A DNA stretch of 64,000 nt, taken from positions 310,001 through 374,000 of the forward strand of contig NZ_LIYH01000006.1 in assembly GCF_001905885.1 (NCBI RefSeq). The letters run 5' to 3'. The stretch's first letter is position 1; each line of letters opens with the position of its first letter. A program made the translations under genes and the position numbers. The stretch is from Streptomyces sp. CB03234. Its GTDB lineage: Bacteria; Actinomycetota; Actinomycetes; Streptomycetales; Streptomycetaceae. The notes below the pieces were generated by a model that worked only from the letters and a program-made list of their open reading frames with translations, ran no database searches and was not told the origin of the DNA. Shown here one piece after another: positions 41,208-49,850 of this stretch.

Positions 41208-42740
41208 GTGACCGAGCCCCCCGACCCCCCGCCCCCGGCGGACCCGGCCCCCGACGCGCCGCGCGAGCCGGCGCCCGCCCCCGAGCCGCCGCCCGACGGT
41301 GAACCGGGCCCCTCCGAGCCGCCCGCCCCGACGGGTGAGCCGGGCCCGGCCACACCGCCCGCCCCAACGGGCGACCCCGCCCCCAACGCCCCGCCCGCTC
41401 CCACCCACCGCCACGGGGCCACCGAGCCCGCGCGACCGACCGCGCCCGGGCCGGAGCCCCACGCGGGTGGCGCCGGCCGCAGCGGAGGGGCATCGCCGCG
41501 AACCGAGCCGGGCCCGCCGTCTGCCGACCCGGCACCCGCCCCCACCGCCCCACCACGCCCAGGCCACCGCGCCACCCCTGGGCCGGCGTCCGGGCTCACC
41601 CCCGTGCCACCGGCCGACCCCTCCGTATCCGCGCCCGCCCCCACCCCCGGGCCGGCGGCCGGGTCGTCGGGGTCGGCAAGCGCAACCGCCCCCGGGCCGG
41701 CGCCCGAGCCCACCGGGCCGGCGGCCGGCCGGCGGGCGGCGTTCGTCGGGGCGGGCGTCGCCGCGGTGCTCGTCGTGGCGATCGTGCTCGGCAGCCGCAT
41801 GCTCCGGGACTTCGACTCCGCCCTCCTCCCGTACGCCGTCGCCACCGTGTTCCTCGCCTTCGGCGTCGCCCACCGCTACACCATGTGGATCTCCGCCCCC
41901 GGCGCCCGCCGCCTCTTCCAGCAGGGGTGGCGCACGTTCCTCTCCCCGGCGAACTTCCGCAAAGCCCCCACGGCGGTGCCCCGCATGGCCGCCACCTACC
42001 TCGGCTTCCAGAAGTTCCTCGGCGCCCGCTCGCACGCCCGGTGGGCGGCGCACCAGCTGATCTTCTGGGGCTGCGTGCTGGCCGCGCTGATCACCTTCCC
42101 CCTCACCTGGGGCTGGTTCACCTTCACCTCCGCCACCGGCTCGGGCCCCGGCTACGAGATGCGGCTGTGGGGCATCAAAATCCTTGGCTTCGACTCACTG
42201 GACCTCGTCGGCTGGCTGATGTTCCACGGCCTGGACATCGCCGCCGTCCTCGTCATCCCCGGCGCCTCCTACTTCCTGTGGCGCCGGATGAAGGACCGCG
42301 GCGCCGTCACCGGGCAGCGCTTCGCCTACGACCTCGTCCCCCTGATCGCGCTGATCGTGATCTCCGTGACGGGGCTCCTCCTCACCTTCTCGTCGCTCTT
42401 CCTGCACGGCGGCGGCTACGAGTTCCTCGCCGTCCTCCACATGGTCTCCGTGGTCCTCACCCTCATCTACATCCCGTTCGGGAAGTTCTTCCACATCGTC
42501 CAGCGGCCCGCCGCCGTCGGCATGCAGTTGTTCAAGTACACGGCCCGCAAGGACGAACAGCGCTTCGCCTGCCGCCGCTGCGGCGAACCGATCGACACCA
42601 CCCCCTACGTCGAGAACCTCCGCGGCACCATGCGCGACCTGAAGCTCGACTTCGACACCTGGGCCGAGTACTGCCCCCGCTGCAAACGCGTGCTGCGCGG
42701 CAGTGCCTATCTCACCCACGTCAAGGAGGGCTTCAAGTGA
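41208..42740 (+). CDS. Cytochrome b-like membrane subunit with zinc-ribbon tail
   Basis: 510 residues from a GTG at 41208. Residues ~1-165 are a disordered Pro/Ala/Gly/Glu stretch (EPAPAPEPPPDGEPGP and the like). Seven or so helices follow; His residues in FGVAHRYTM, WAAHQLIFWG, LMFHGLDIA and LAVLHMVSV could bind haem b. The C-terminus has CRRCGEP and CPRCKR, two CxxC pairs, suggesting a zinc or iron site. The plan recalls NarI-type quinol oxidases of molybdoenzymes. The next gene overlaps by 4 bases, so this is probably the membrane anchor of the complex. Confidence 0.7.
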   Translation: MTEPPDPPPPADPAPDAPREPAPAPEPPPDGEPGPSEPPAPTGEPGPATPPAPTGDPAPNAPPAPTHRHGATEPARPTAPGPEPHAGGAGRSGGASPRTEPGPPSADPAPAPTAPPRPGHRATPGPASGLTPVPPADPSVSAPAPTPGPAAGSSGSASATAPGPAPEPTGPAAGRRAAFVGAGVAAVLVVAIVLGSRMLRDFDSALLPYAVATVFLAFGVAHRYTMWISAPGARRLFQQGWRTFLSPANFRKAPTAVPRMAATYLGFQKFLGARSHARWAAHQLIFWGCVLAALITFPLTWGWFTFTSATGSGPGYEMRLWGIKILGFDSLDLVGWLMFHGLDIAAVLVIPGASYFLWRRMKDRGAVTGQRFAYDLVPLIALIVISVTGLLLTFSSLFLHGGGYEFLAVLHMVSVVLTLIYIPFGKFFHIVQRPAAVGMQLFKYTARKDEQRFACRRCGEPIDTTPYVENLRGTMRDLKLDFDTWAEYCPRCKRVLRGSAYLTHVKEGFK

Positions 42741-45028
42741 GCGTCCCGCTGGACCCCTCCCTCGCCCCGCCCGGCAGCCGGAACTTCCGTGACGCCGGTG
42801 GTCTGCCCGCCGACCGCTGGCACGCCGACCAGACCGGCGAGACACTCGTCCCCACCCACTGCTGCTTCTGCGGCGTGCAGTGCGGGATGTATCTGCGGGT
42901 CGACCGCCGCGGCAAGGTCTTCGGCGTCGAGCCCCGCAACCACGACATCAACCGCATGCGGCTGTGCCCCAAGGGCATCAACGCCTACCAGCAGGTCAAC
43001 CACCCCGACCGGCTCACCACCCCCCTCGTGCGGCGCTCCCGCGACGAACCGTTGCGCACCGCCACCTGGGACGAGGCGCTGGACTTCACCGCGTCCGAGA
43101 TCCACCGCATCCAGTCGGCGTACGGCAACGACGCCTTCGGCCTCCTCGGCGGGGCCAGCCTGTTCACCGAGAAGACGTATCTGGTCGGCAAGTTCGCCCG
43201 CGTGGCGCTGCGCACCCGGCACGTCGACTACAACGGCCGGCTGTGCATGGTGTCCGCCGCCGGGGCCAACAAGCTCGCCTTCGGCATCGACCGGGCCGGC
43301 AACCCGTTCTCCGACATCCTCCTCACGGACTGCCTCCTGATCGCCGGTTCCAACGTCGGCGAGTGCTTCCCCGTGATGACCCAGTACGTGTGGGGCGCCA
43401 GGGACCGGGGCGCCACCCTCATCGTCGTCGACCCGCGCGAGACGGCCATCGCCCGCACCGCCGACATCCACGTCGCCCTCAAACCCGGCACCGACTCGGC
43501 GTTCTTCAACGCCGTCCTGCACGTGGTCGTCGCCGAAGGCCTCACCGACGCGGCCTACCTCGACGCCCACACCACCGGCTGGGAGGACGTCAAGCAGACC
43601 GTCAAGGACTACCCGCCCTCCCGCGCCGCCGCCGTCTGCGGCATCCCGGAGGAACAGGTCGTCCAGGTGGCGCGGATGTTCGCCGGCGCGGACAAGGCCA
43701 TGGCCTGGCACGCCCGCGGCATCGAACACCACTCCCAGGGCGTCGAGAACTGCCTGACCGTCATCAACCTGTGCGCCGCCACCGGCAACATCGGCAGGCC
43801 CGGCGCCGGATACGGCACCCTCACCGGGCAGGGCAACGGCCAGGGCGGCCGCGAGCACGGCCAGAAGTCGGACCTCCTGCCCGGCGGCCGCTCGATCACC
43901 GACCCCGAGCACCGCCGTCAGATCTGCGAGATCTGGGGCATCCCCGAGCCGGAACTGCCGCCCGCCGGCACCTCGATGATGGAAATGGTCTGGCAGATGC
44001 AGCGCCGCGAGATCCGCGGCCTCATCGGCGTGTGCAACAACCCCTTCGTCTCCCTCCCCAATTACGGCACGGTCAAGAACGGCTACGACACCCTCGACTT
44101 CCACGCCCAACTCGACTTCTTCCTCTCCGAGACCGCGGCCAACGCCCATGTGGTCCTCCCCGTCACCGTGTGGGCGGAGGACGAGGGCGTGATGGCCAAC
44201 GCCGAGGCCCGCGTCGTCAAGCACAACAAGGCCCAGGACCCGCCCCCGGGCGTACGGACCGACACCTGGGTGCTGTGCGAGCTCGCCGCCCGCCTGGGCG
44301 CCGGGGACAAGTTCCCCTTCACCGGCTCCCGTGACGTGTTCGAGGAGCTGCGCACCGCATCCGCCGGCACGGTCAACGACTACTCCGGCATCACCTACGA
44401 ACGCCTGGAGGAGACCGGTGGCATCGTCTGGCCGTGCCCCTCCACCGACCACCCGGGCACCCCCCGCCTCTTCGAGGACGGCAGGACCTACCACCCCGAC
44501 GGCAAGATCCACCTCCAGGTCGTCGAATGGCACCCGCCCATCGACCCCTACAGCGACGAATTCCCCCTCTCGCTCACCACCGGCCGCACCGTCGCCCACT
44601 TCCTCTCCGGCAACCAGACCCGCCGCCTGGGCGGCCTCGTCGAACAGACCCCCCGCCCCTGGGCCGAGGTCCACCCCTCGCACGGCTTCCGCAACGGCGA
44701 CCCCGTCCGCGTCGTCACCCGCCGCGGCAGCGAGACGTTCCCCGCCCTGGTCACCGAGGCGATCCGCCCCGACACCGTCTTCATCCCGTACCACTGGCCC
44801 GCGCCCACCGCGGCGAACGTCTTCACCATCGACGCCCTCGACCCCCGCTCCAAGATCCCCGAGTACAAGGTGTGCGCGGCCCGCATCGAGGCCGGCGACC
44901 TCATCGGCCCGGTCCCCGCCCCGCCCACCGCCCCGGGCCGGCAGGCGTACCCGGAGACCCAGGTCTCCCGCACCGACCCCCTGCCACCGACGGCCCCGCA
45001 GGGCCGGGGCACCGCGGAGAGGAGCTGA
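42737..45028 (+). CDS. Molybdopterin oxidoreductase, catalytic subunit
   Basis: 763 residues from the GTG at 42737 (GTGA overlap). The N-terminal [4Fe-4S] motif is Cys42-x2-Cys45-x3-Cys49-x27-Cys77. The likely Mo ligand is Cys170 in NGRLCMVSAAGA, as in assimilatory or periplasmic nitrate reductases and Cys-type formate dehydrogenases. LIAGSNVGECFPV, TGNIGRPGAGYGTLTGQGN and the C-terminal molydop-binding domain (LTTGRTVAHFLSGNQTRR) complete the fold. No Tat signal is visible, so it is probably cytoplasmic. GQGNGQGGREHGQK resembles nitrate reductases of the NasA/NarB group. Substrate unproven. Confidence 0.85.
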   Translation: MSVPLDPSLAPPGSRNFRDAGGLPADRWHADQTGETLVPTHCCFCGVQCGMYLRVDRRGKVFGVEPRNHDINRMRLCPKGINAYQQVNHPDRLTTPLVRRSRDEPLRTATWDEALDFTASEIHRIQSAYGNDAFGLLGGASLFTEKTYLVGKFARVALRTRHVDYNGRLCMVSAAGANKLAFGIDRAGNPFSDILLTDCLLIAGSNVGECFPVMTQYVWGARDRGATLIVVDPRETAIARTADIHVALKPGTDSAFFNAVLHVVVAEGLTDAAYLDAHTTGWEDVKQTVKDYPPSRAAAVCGIPEEQVVQVARMFAGADKAMAWHARGIEHHSQGVENCLTVINLCAATGNIGRPGAGYGTLTGQGNGQGGREHGQKSDLLPGGRSITDPEHRRQICEIWGIPEPELPPAGTSMMEMVWQMQRREIRGLIGVCNNPFVSLPNYGTVKNGYDTLDFHAQLDFFLSETAANAHVVLPVTVWAEDEGVMANAEARVVKHNKAQDPPPGVRTDTWVLCELAARLGAGDKFPFTGSRDVFEELRTASAGTVNDYSGITYERLEETGGIVWPCPSTDHPGTPRLFEDGRTYHPDGKIHLQVVEWHPPIDPYSDEFPLSLTTGRTVAHFLSGNQTRRLGGLVEQTPRPWAEVHPSHGFRNGDPVRVVTRRGSETFPALVTEAIRPDTVFIPYHWPAPTAANVFTIDALDPRSKIPEYKVCAARIEAGDLIGPVPAPPTAPGRQAYPETQVSRTDPLPPTAPQGRGTAERS

Positions 45029-45035
45029 CACCCCC

Positions 45036-45635
45036 ATGATGGGCAGAACGATCTTCATCGATCCGGGCCGCTGCATCGGCTGCCAGGCCTGTGTCTCCGC
45101 CTGCCGCGAGTGCGACTCCCACCGCGGCAAGTCGATGATCCATCTCGACTACCCCGACGAGGGGCGCTCCGTCGCCTCCCTTCCCACGGTCTGCATGCAC
45201 TGCGAGGACCCCGTCGCCCCGTGCGCCGAGGTGTGCCCGGCCGACGCCATCCTGGTCACCGCCGACGGTGTGGTGCAGCAGGCGGACACCACCCGCTGCA
45301 TCGGCTGCGCCAACTGCGTCAACGCCTGCCCCTTCGGCGTCCCGAAGATCGACCTCCAGGCGAAGCTCCAGATGAAGTGCAACCTCTGCTACGACCGCAC
45401 CTCCTACGGACTCGCCCCCATGTGCGCCACCGTCTGCCCCACCGGAGCGCTGTTCTACGGCACCGTCGAGGAACTCCGGGCCGAACGCCCCGGAGTCCAG
45501 GTCGCCGACTCGTTCACCTTCGGCACGGCGACCGTCACCACCGGCGTCGCCATGGTCGTACCCGCCGACAAGGTCCAGTGGCCGGTCCCCGGCGGACTGC
45601 CTCTCGTCGAGGTGAACGGGGTGGACGTCCGATGA
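45036..45635 (+). CDS. Four-cluster ferredoxin subunit
   Basis: 199 residues from the ATG at 45036. Four Cys sets are visible: CIGCQACVSAC, CMHCEDPVAPCAEVCP, CIGCANCVNACP and CNLCYDRTSYGLAPMCATVCP, the 4 x [4Fe-4S] layout of DmsB/NrfC-like electron-transfer subunits. It should pass electrons between the catalytic and membrane subunits. It begins 7 bases after the molybdoenzyme stop and overlaps the Rieske gene by 4. Confidence 0.9.
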   Translation: MMGRTIFIDPGRCIGCQACVSACRECDSHRGKSMIHLDYPDEGRSVASLPTVCMHCEDPVAPCAEVCPADAILVTADGVVQQADTTRCIGCANCVNACPFGVPKIDLQAKLQMKCNLCYDRTSYGLAPMCATVCPTGALFYGTVEELRAERPGVQVADSFTFGTATVTTGVAMVVPADKVQWPVPGGLPLVEVNGVDVR

Positions 45636-46342
45636 GCGTCACCGCACAGCAGCCCCCACCGCCCGAGCCCGGCACCGACACCTCCCAAGAGGCGCTGCGC
45701 GACCGGATCGCCGCCGACTCGCTGACCACCCGCCGCGACTACCTGCGGATCGTCGCCACCGTCTCCGGCGGACTGGCCGTCGGCGGCATCGCCGTCGCCT
45801 CCGGCGTCCTGCACCGGCACGGCGACAGCGAGACCGCCCCCGACGCCAAGAAGATCGCCGACCGGCTGGAACCCGGCGAGTCCCTCGCCTTCCGCTACCC
45901 GACGGACGACGACCGCGCGGTCGCCGCCCGCCTCGGCGACGGCACCCTGGTCGGCTACTCCGCCGTCTGCACCCACCTCGCCTGCGCGGTGCTGTGGCGG
46001 GCGGACCGGGGCAGCGAGGGCGAGCTGTACTGCCCGTGCCACGAGGGCGTCTTCGACGCCCGCACCGGTGAGGTCACCGCCGGCCCCCCGCCCCGCGCGC
46101 TGCCCAAGGTGCTGCTCGTGGAGGACACCGACGGCACGGTCTGGGCGGTCGGCACCACCCGGTCCGGGGAGAGCGTCAAGGACGGACTGTGCCGGCAGGT
46201 CGGCGACGACCGCCCGGACCTCGCCGCCCGGATCGGCTGCCCCGGTGCCGGCCCCGACCCCGACTCCGACTCCGACTCCGACTCCGACTCCGACTCCGAC
46301 TCCGGACAGGACTCCCACCAGGACGGGACGCAGCGCACATGA
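45632..46342 (+). CDS. Rieske [2Fe-2S] protein
   Basis: 236 residues from the ATG at 45632. A Tat-like TTRRDYLRIVATVSGG precedes a single hydrophobic helix (~40-60), so the domain is probably anchored and exported. Cluster ligands: Cys113, His115, Cys134 and His137 in CTHLAC and CPCHEGVFD. CTHLAC and CPCH are full-length Rieske boxes with the Cys pair for the disulfide. The C-terminus carries a seven-fold Asp-Ser repeat coded by CGACTC units. Within this operon it would be an extra electron carrier, unusual for a nitrate-reductase-like enzyme. Confidence 0.88.
   Translation: MSVTAQQPPPPEPGTDTSQEALRDRIAADSLTTRRDYLRIVATVSGGLAVGGIAVASGVLHRHGDSETAPDAKKIADRLEPGESLAFRYPTDDDRAVAARLGDGTLVGYSAVCTHLACAVLWRADRGSEGELYCPCHEGVFDARTGEVTAGPPPRALPKVLLVEDTDGTVWAVGTTRSGESVKDGLCRQVGDDRPDLAARIGCPGAGPDPDSDSDSDSDSDSDSGQDSHQDGTQRT
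46261..46302 (+). repeat. Hexanucleotide repeat coding for Asp-Ser
   Basis: Seven head-to-tail CGACTC units at the 3' end of the Rieske gene. In-frame and therefore length-variable; a likely slippage hot spot. Confidence 0.9.
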
Positions 46343-46695
46343 CCGCCGCACCCCCGCCCCCCGGCCCTCAGCGTCCCGGCGCGCGCCTCAACCGGCCGGT
46401 CCGGGAGCGGTATCCGCAGATCCGCCCCACCAGCGGCTATGGCGACTCGCGGATCCGCCACACCGGTCCCGGCCCCGGCGCCGGCGCCGAGCAGGAACCG
46501 GAGCGGTCCTCGAAACTGTCGGCCCGTCTGGCACTGGCCCTCACCGTCGTCGTCGGCCAGCTCTGGGGTCTGACGGTGGTGGTCAACGAGTGGATGCGGG
46601 GTGACACGGCGACGGCGTGGTGGGGCGCGGCCTTCCTCGTCCTGTCGTTCCTCGTCGTCCTCGTGCTGTGGCTGATCGACCCGGACGACCGCTGA
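46339..46695 (+). CDS. Small two-helix membrane protein of the Mo operon
   Basis: 118 residues from the ATG at 46339 (ATGA overlap). A Pro-rich N-terminal half ends with SARLALALTVVVGQLWGLTVVV and AWWGAAFLVLSFLVVLVLWL, two helices. No metal ligands. The coupling makes it a probable structural subunit of the molybdoenzyme complex. Confidence 0.7.
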   Translation: MTAAPPPPGPQRPGARLNRPVRERYPQIRPTSGYGDSRIRHTGPGPGAGAEQEPERSSKLSARLALALTVVVGQLWGLTVVVNEWMRGDTATAWWGAAFLVLSFLVVLVLWLIDPDDR

Positions 46696-46716
46696 CATCC
46701 GGCGTACGCTGGGAGT

Positions 46717-47031
46717 ATGAGGACCGCCCCCGCCCCCGGACCGCGCGATTCGAAGACCGAGTCAGCGCCGAAGGAGGAGAAGAACCCGCAGAATCCGAGG
46801 AACACGCAGAGTGCGGACAGTACGCACAGCACGCACAGCGCGGACGGTCCGGACAGTCCGGCCCATCCGGCGAGTCCCAAGAAGAGGACACCGGCGCTGA
46901 TCTTCGACGATCCGCTGGACCAGCAGTCCGCGGACGATACGGACCGTGGGTGGGGCGAGCGGCCTCCGGCCGGCGACAGCGCCGCCGACCTCGCGCGTTT
47001 CCTCGACGAGAAGCCGCCGCACCACCTCTGA
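46717..47031 (+). CDS. Conserved actinobacterial small protein
   Basis: 104 residues. The N-terminal half is Ser/Thr/Pro-rich and disordered; the C-terminal 45 residues (PALIFDDPLDQQSADDTDRG, then AADLARFLDEKPPHH) look strongly constrained. I remember similar endings in unnamed streptomycete proteins. Function unknown; convergent with mscL. Confidence 0.65.
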   Translation: MRTAPAPGPRDSKTESAPKEEKNPQNPRNTQSADSTHSTHSADGPDSPAHPASPKKRTPALIFDDPLDQQSADDTDRGWGERPPAGDSAADLARFLDEKPPHHL

Positions 47032-47041
47032 GCCGGCGGCG

Positions 47042-47521
47042 CTAGGGCGCGCCGCGGCCCGCTGAACCGCGCTGGGCGACAAGCGTGTCGCGGATCTCCT
47101 TGAGTACCTCCAGCTCGGTGACCTCCAGGGTCTCCTCCACGCCCTTCCTCTCCTTCTCCAGAGCCGCCCGGCGGGCCAGGTACTTGGCCATGGGCAGCAC
47201 CATCAGGAAGTAGACGACGGCGGCGGTGATCAGGAAGCTCAGTGTGGCGCTGAGTACCGAGCCCCACAGGATCGCGACGCCCTGGACGACCTCCCCGTTG
47301 GCGTTCACCTGGCACGGGGCCTTCAGGCAGGACTGGTAGCTCTCCAGGTTCTTGGTGCCGAAAGCGCCGACGACCGGGCTGATCACTCCCCGGACGATCG
47401 CGTTCACGATGTTGGTGAACGCGGCGCCGATCACCACCGCCACCGCCAGGTCGATCACGTTCCCGCGCAGGAGGAACGCTTTGAAGCCTTCCAGCAAGCT
47501 CTGATTCTTCTCCTGGCTCAC
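47042..47521 (-). CDS. mscL: Large-conductance mechanosensitive channel
   Basis: 159 residues from a GTG at 47521 (VSQEKNQSLLEGFKAFL). GTG 47524 and ATG 47560 are in-frame alternatives. TM1 holds RGNVIDLAVAVVIGAAFTNIV with the constriction glycines; TM2 is SFLITAAVVYFLMVLPM. The periplasmic loop contains the Cys pair in YQSCLKAPCQV. A charged helix ends the protein. The pentamer opens on hypo-osmotic shock. Confidence 0.93.
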   Translation of the reverse strand: MSQEKNQSLLEGFKAFLLRGNVIDLAVAVVIGAAFTNIVNAIVRGVISPVVGAFGTKNLESYQSCLKAPCQVNANGEVVQGVAILWGSVLSATLSFLITAAVVYFLMVLPMAKYLARRAALEKERKGVEETLEVTELEVLKEIRDTLVAQRGSAGRGAP

Positions 47522-47683
47522 CACGGTGCCTTTCGTCGCATGTGCAGTTGGCCGAGCCATTACGCCCTGCACAGTGCATAACCGTCCAATCCGTACACGC
47601 GGACAGGTGACGGGTCAGGCAGTCAGTGCGACTGAGGAGGCGGAGAGGGAGGGAGAGGGGGTGAGGGAGGGCGGCCGGGTGGT

Positions 47684-48325
47684 TCAGCACAGCGTCACCG
47701 CCAGCCGGGACGTCGTCGCCGCGCCGGCCAGCACGGCGGCGGTCGGGCGCGGGACGGACAACACGACCAGCGCGCCACCGTCCGCCGACGCCTCGCTCGC
47801 CTGCGGCACCCTTTCCACGTGGGCGCCTCTGGCCACCAGGCGGGCGTCGCCCTCACCGTCCGCCGCCGACGACTCCGGTGCCGCGATCACGTCGACGCGG
47901 TCCCCGGGCCTCAGCAGCCGGACGGTCTCGCCGTCAGCGATCCGTACCGGAGCGGACACCATCTCCGGCTTCCGGTCGCCGTGCGGTGCCGCGGCGGCCT
48001 GCGGCTTGTGCGTCTCGGCGGGCCCGCGAGAGCCCGGAGCGGAGGCGGCCAGCGCGGCGGCCGTCATGGCGAGCCCCGCCGCCATCGCGCGCCGCCTTCG
48101 CCGCACGGCCCGCCGCAGTCGATGCCGCCCGCCGCGCACCCGCAGCGGCGCGAACTGCGGCACCCCGCACGTCTCGGGCACCGGCGCCGCCGCACCGTGC
48201 GCCGGAACGTGCGTCGAAGCACCGTGCGTGGAAGCACCGTGCGCCGAAGCGGCGCGCGTCGAAGCGGCGCGCGTGGCGGGAAGAAGAGCGGAAGTGACAG
48301 AAAAGGGCGAGGGGTACGACGTCAT
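47684..48325 (-). CDS. SAF-domain (CpaB/RcpC-like) protein
   Basis: 213 residues from the ATG at 48325. The N-terminus has an Ala/Ser/Thr/His repeat (ASTRAASAHGASTHGASTH) coded by a slipped 15-18-bp unit. An Arg-rich stretch and a hydrophobic helix (MAAGLAMTAAALAASAP, ~93-110) follow, then a SAF-like domain (LRPGDRVDVIAAPES, ALVVLSVPR). Such proteins are pilus-assembly or secreted wall-associated factors, but no Tad genes are nearby. The actual start may be later because of the repeat. Confidence 0.65.
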   Translation of the reverse strand: MTSYPSPFSVTSALLPATRAASTRAASAHGASTHGASTHVPAHGAAAPVPETCGVPQFAPLRVRGGRHRLRRAVRRRRRAMAAGLAMTAAALAASAPGSRGPAETHKPQAAAAPHGDRKPEMVSAPVRIADGETVRLLRPGDRVDVIAAPESSAADGEGDARLVARGAHVERVPQASEASADGGALVVLSVPRPTAAVLAGAATTSRLAVTLC

Positions 48326-48489
48326 GGCAACTACCGCCTGCCGTGAGGGATCGGGAGCGAGCATCGACTCCGCCGGCTTTCCGCCGACGCCCTCACCATC
48401 CCGCGTCCCCGCCGATCCCGCTCAGGCCTGTGGACAACTCCGGCGGTGGGGAAAACTCCGTCACCCGTCGGTGTGACCAGCCGCCAGGG

Positions 48490-49368
48490 TCACGGCAGCT
48501 CGATCCCCAGGTCCCAGCCGTCATGCGCATGCGTGCACAGGCAGGAGCGGCTCTCCGTCTCGGGCAGCCCGGCGACCGCGTCGAAGAGCACCTCCCGCAG
48601 CCGGCCCACGTTCTCACCGAACACCCGCAGCACCTCGGTGTGCGAGACGCCGTCACCGGTCTCGGCGCCCGCGTCCAGATCCGTCACCAGCGCCATCGAC
48701 GTGTAGCAGAGCCCCAGCTCACGGGCGAGGTAGGCCTCCGGGTGCCCGGTCATGCCGACCACCGACCAGCCCATCGCGGCATGCCACTTCGACTCCGCGC
48801 GGGTGGAGAAGCGCGGGCCCTCGATGACGACCATGGTCCCGCCGTCCACCGCCTCCCAGCCACGGCCGTGCGCGGCCGCGAGGGCCACCTTGCGGCCGTC
48901 GGGGCAGTATGGGTCGGCGAACGAGGTGTGCACGACGTTCGGCACGGTTCCGTCCGGCAGCGGCTCCCCGTCGAAGAACGTCTGCGTACGGGTCTTCGTC
49001 CGGTCCACCAGCTGGTCCGGCACCAGCAGCGTGCCCGGCCCGAACTCGGGGCGCAGCCCGCCCACCGCGCACGGCCCGAGGACCTGCCGTACGCCGACCG
49101 ACCGGAGCGCCCACAGGTTGGCCCGGTAGTTGATGCGGTGCGGCGGCAGGTGGTGGCCCCGTCCGTGCCGGGGCAGGAAGGCGACCCGGCGCCCGGCCAG
49201 CTCACCGAAGAACAGCGAGTCGCTCGGGCTGCCGTACGGGGTGGTCACCGGGACCTCGGTGACGTCCTCCAGGAACGAGTAGAACCCGGAACCCCCGATG
49301 ACGCCGATGTCCGCGCGCATGTCCGTGCCGCTTCCCGCGCCGTTACCCGCCTTCGCTGCGTTCGCCAT
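48490..49368 (-). CDS. mtnP: S-methyl-5'-thioadenosine phosphorylase
   Basis: 292 residues from the ATG at 49368; a GTG at 49377 and the ATG at 49320 are alternatives. Signatures: IGVIGGSGFYSFLEDV near the start, FLPRHGRGHHLPPHRINYRA (phosphate and nucleoside site), CAVGGLRPEFGPGTLLVPDQ, VIEGPRFSTRAES and MTGHPEAYLARELGLCYT. It splits MTA to adenine and methylthioribose 1-phosphate for methionine salvage, or acts on related nucleosides. A stand-alone gene. Confidence 0.92.
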   Translation of the reverse strand: MANAAKAGNGAGSGTDMRADIGVIGGSGFYSFLEDVTEVPVTTPYGSPSDSLFFGELAGRRVAFLPRHGRGHHLPPHRINYRANLWALRSVGVRQVLGPCAVGGLRPEFGPGTLLVPDQLVDRTKTRTQTFFDGEPLPDGTVPNVVHTSFADPYCPDGRKVALAAAHGRGWEAVDGGTMVVIEGPRFSTRAESKWHAAMGWSVVGMTGHPEAYLARELGLCYTSMALVTDLDAGAETGDGVSHTEVLRVFGENVGRLREVLFDAVAGLPETESRSCLCTHAHDGWDLGIELP

Positions 49369-49449
49369 GCGGCTCACCCTAACGGGGTCCGGATACGCCG
49401 AGGACCCCGCCGTGGAAATCGGCAGGGTCCCGGGAAAGCCGGAGTCGGA

Positions 49450-49782
49450 TCAGGCGGCGGAGCTGGAGCTTTTGGCCGCGCTCGACGTCGCGGGCTTCGA
49501 GTCCGAGGACGAGGAGTTCGACGACGAGGAGTCCGAGGACGAGCTCGACGGCGAGCCGGAGGCAGAGCCCGACGGCTTCGAGGCCGGCGAGCTGCTCGAC
49601 GACGCACCGCGGCTGTCGTTGCGGTAGAAGCCGGAGCCCTTGAAGACAATGCCGACGGCCGAGAACACCTTCTTCAGGCGTCCCTTGCAGGCCGGGCACT
49701 CGGTCAGGGCGTCATCGGTGAACTTCTGCACCGCCTCGAGGCCCTCGCCGCACTCGGTGCACTGGTACTGGTAGGTCGGCAC
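49450..49782 (-). CDS. FmdB-family zinc-ribbon protein with Ser-rich tail
   Basis: 110 residues from a GTG at 49782 with GGAGGA 6 bases upstream. The N-terminal zinc ribbon is VPTYQYQCTECGEGLEAVQ...CPACKGRLKKVFSAVG, a CxxC/CxxC pair. The last ~45 residues are Ser/Ala/Lys (SSSSSDSSSSNSSSSDSK). Function of FmdB proteins is poorly known; nucleic-acid or regulatory roles are proposed. A CIRCE-like 9-9-9 repeat sits directly upstream, so it may be under HrcA heat-shock control. Confidence 0.85.
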   Translation of the reverse strand: MPTYQYQCTECGEGLEAVQKFTDDALTECPACKGRLKKVFSAVGIVFKGSGFYRNDSRGASSSSSPASKPSGSASGSPSSSSSDSSSSNSSSSDSKPATSSAAKSSSSAA

Positions 49783-49793
49783 TTGTCTTCCTC

Positions 49794-49820
49794 CTGGCAC
49801 TCTCACTCAATGAGTGCTAA
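49794..49820. promoter_or_regulatory. CIRCE-like element (HrcA operator)
   Basis: On the gene strand: TTAGCACTC, 9-base spacer, GAGTGCCAG. The consensus is TTAGCACTC-N9-GAGTGCTAA: left half 9 of 9, spacer exact, right half 7 of 9. It lies 12 bases before the fmdB-like GTG. The imperfect half overlaps the ribosome site, which may explain its mismatches. Confidence 0.75.
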
Positions 49821-49850
49821 CGACAGTCCATACTGACGTATTCCGCGGGA

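Noticed and set aside
38893..41556. 887-residue minus-strand frame
   Set aside because: Only the last 342 residues form the P1 peptidase; the rest is Arg/Gly shadow of LtrA.
41885..45028. 1047-residue plus frame suggesting a longer molybdoenzyme
   Set aside because: The first 284 codons are Pro/Arg shadow of the membrane subunit; the GTGA overlap at 42737 is the real start.
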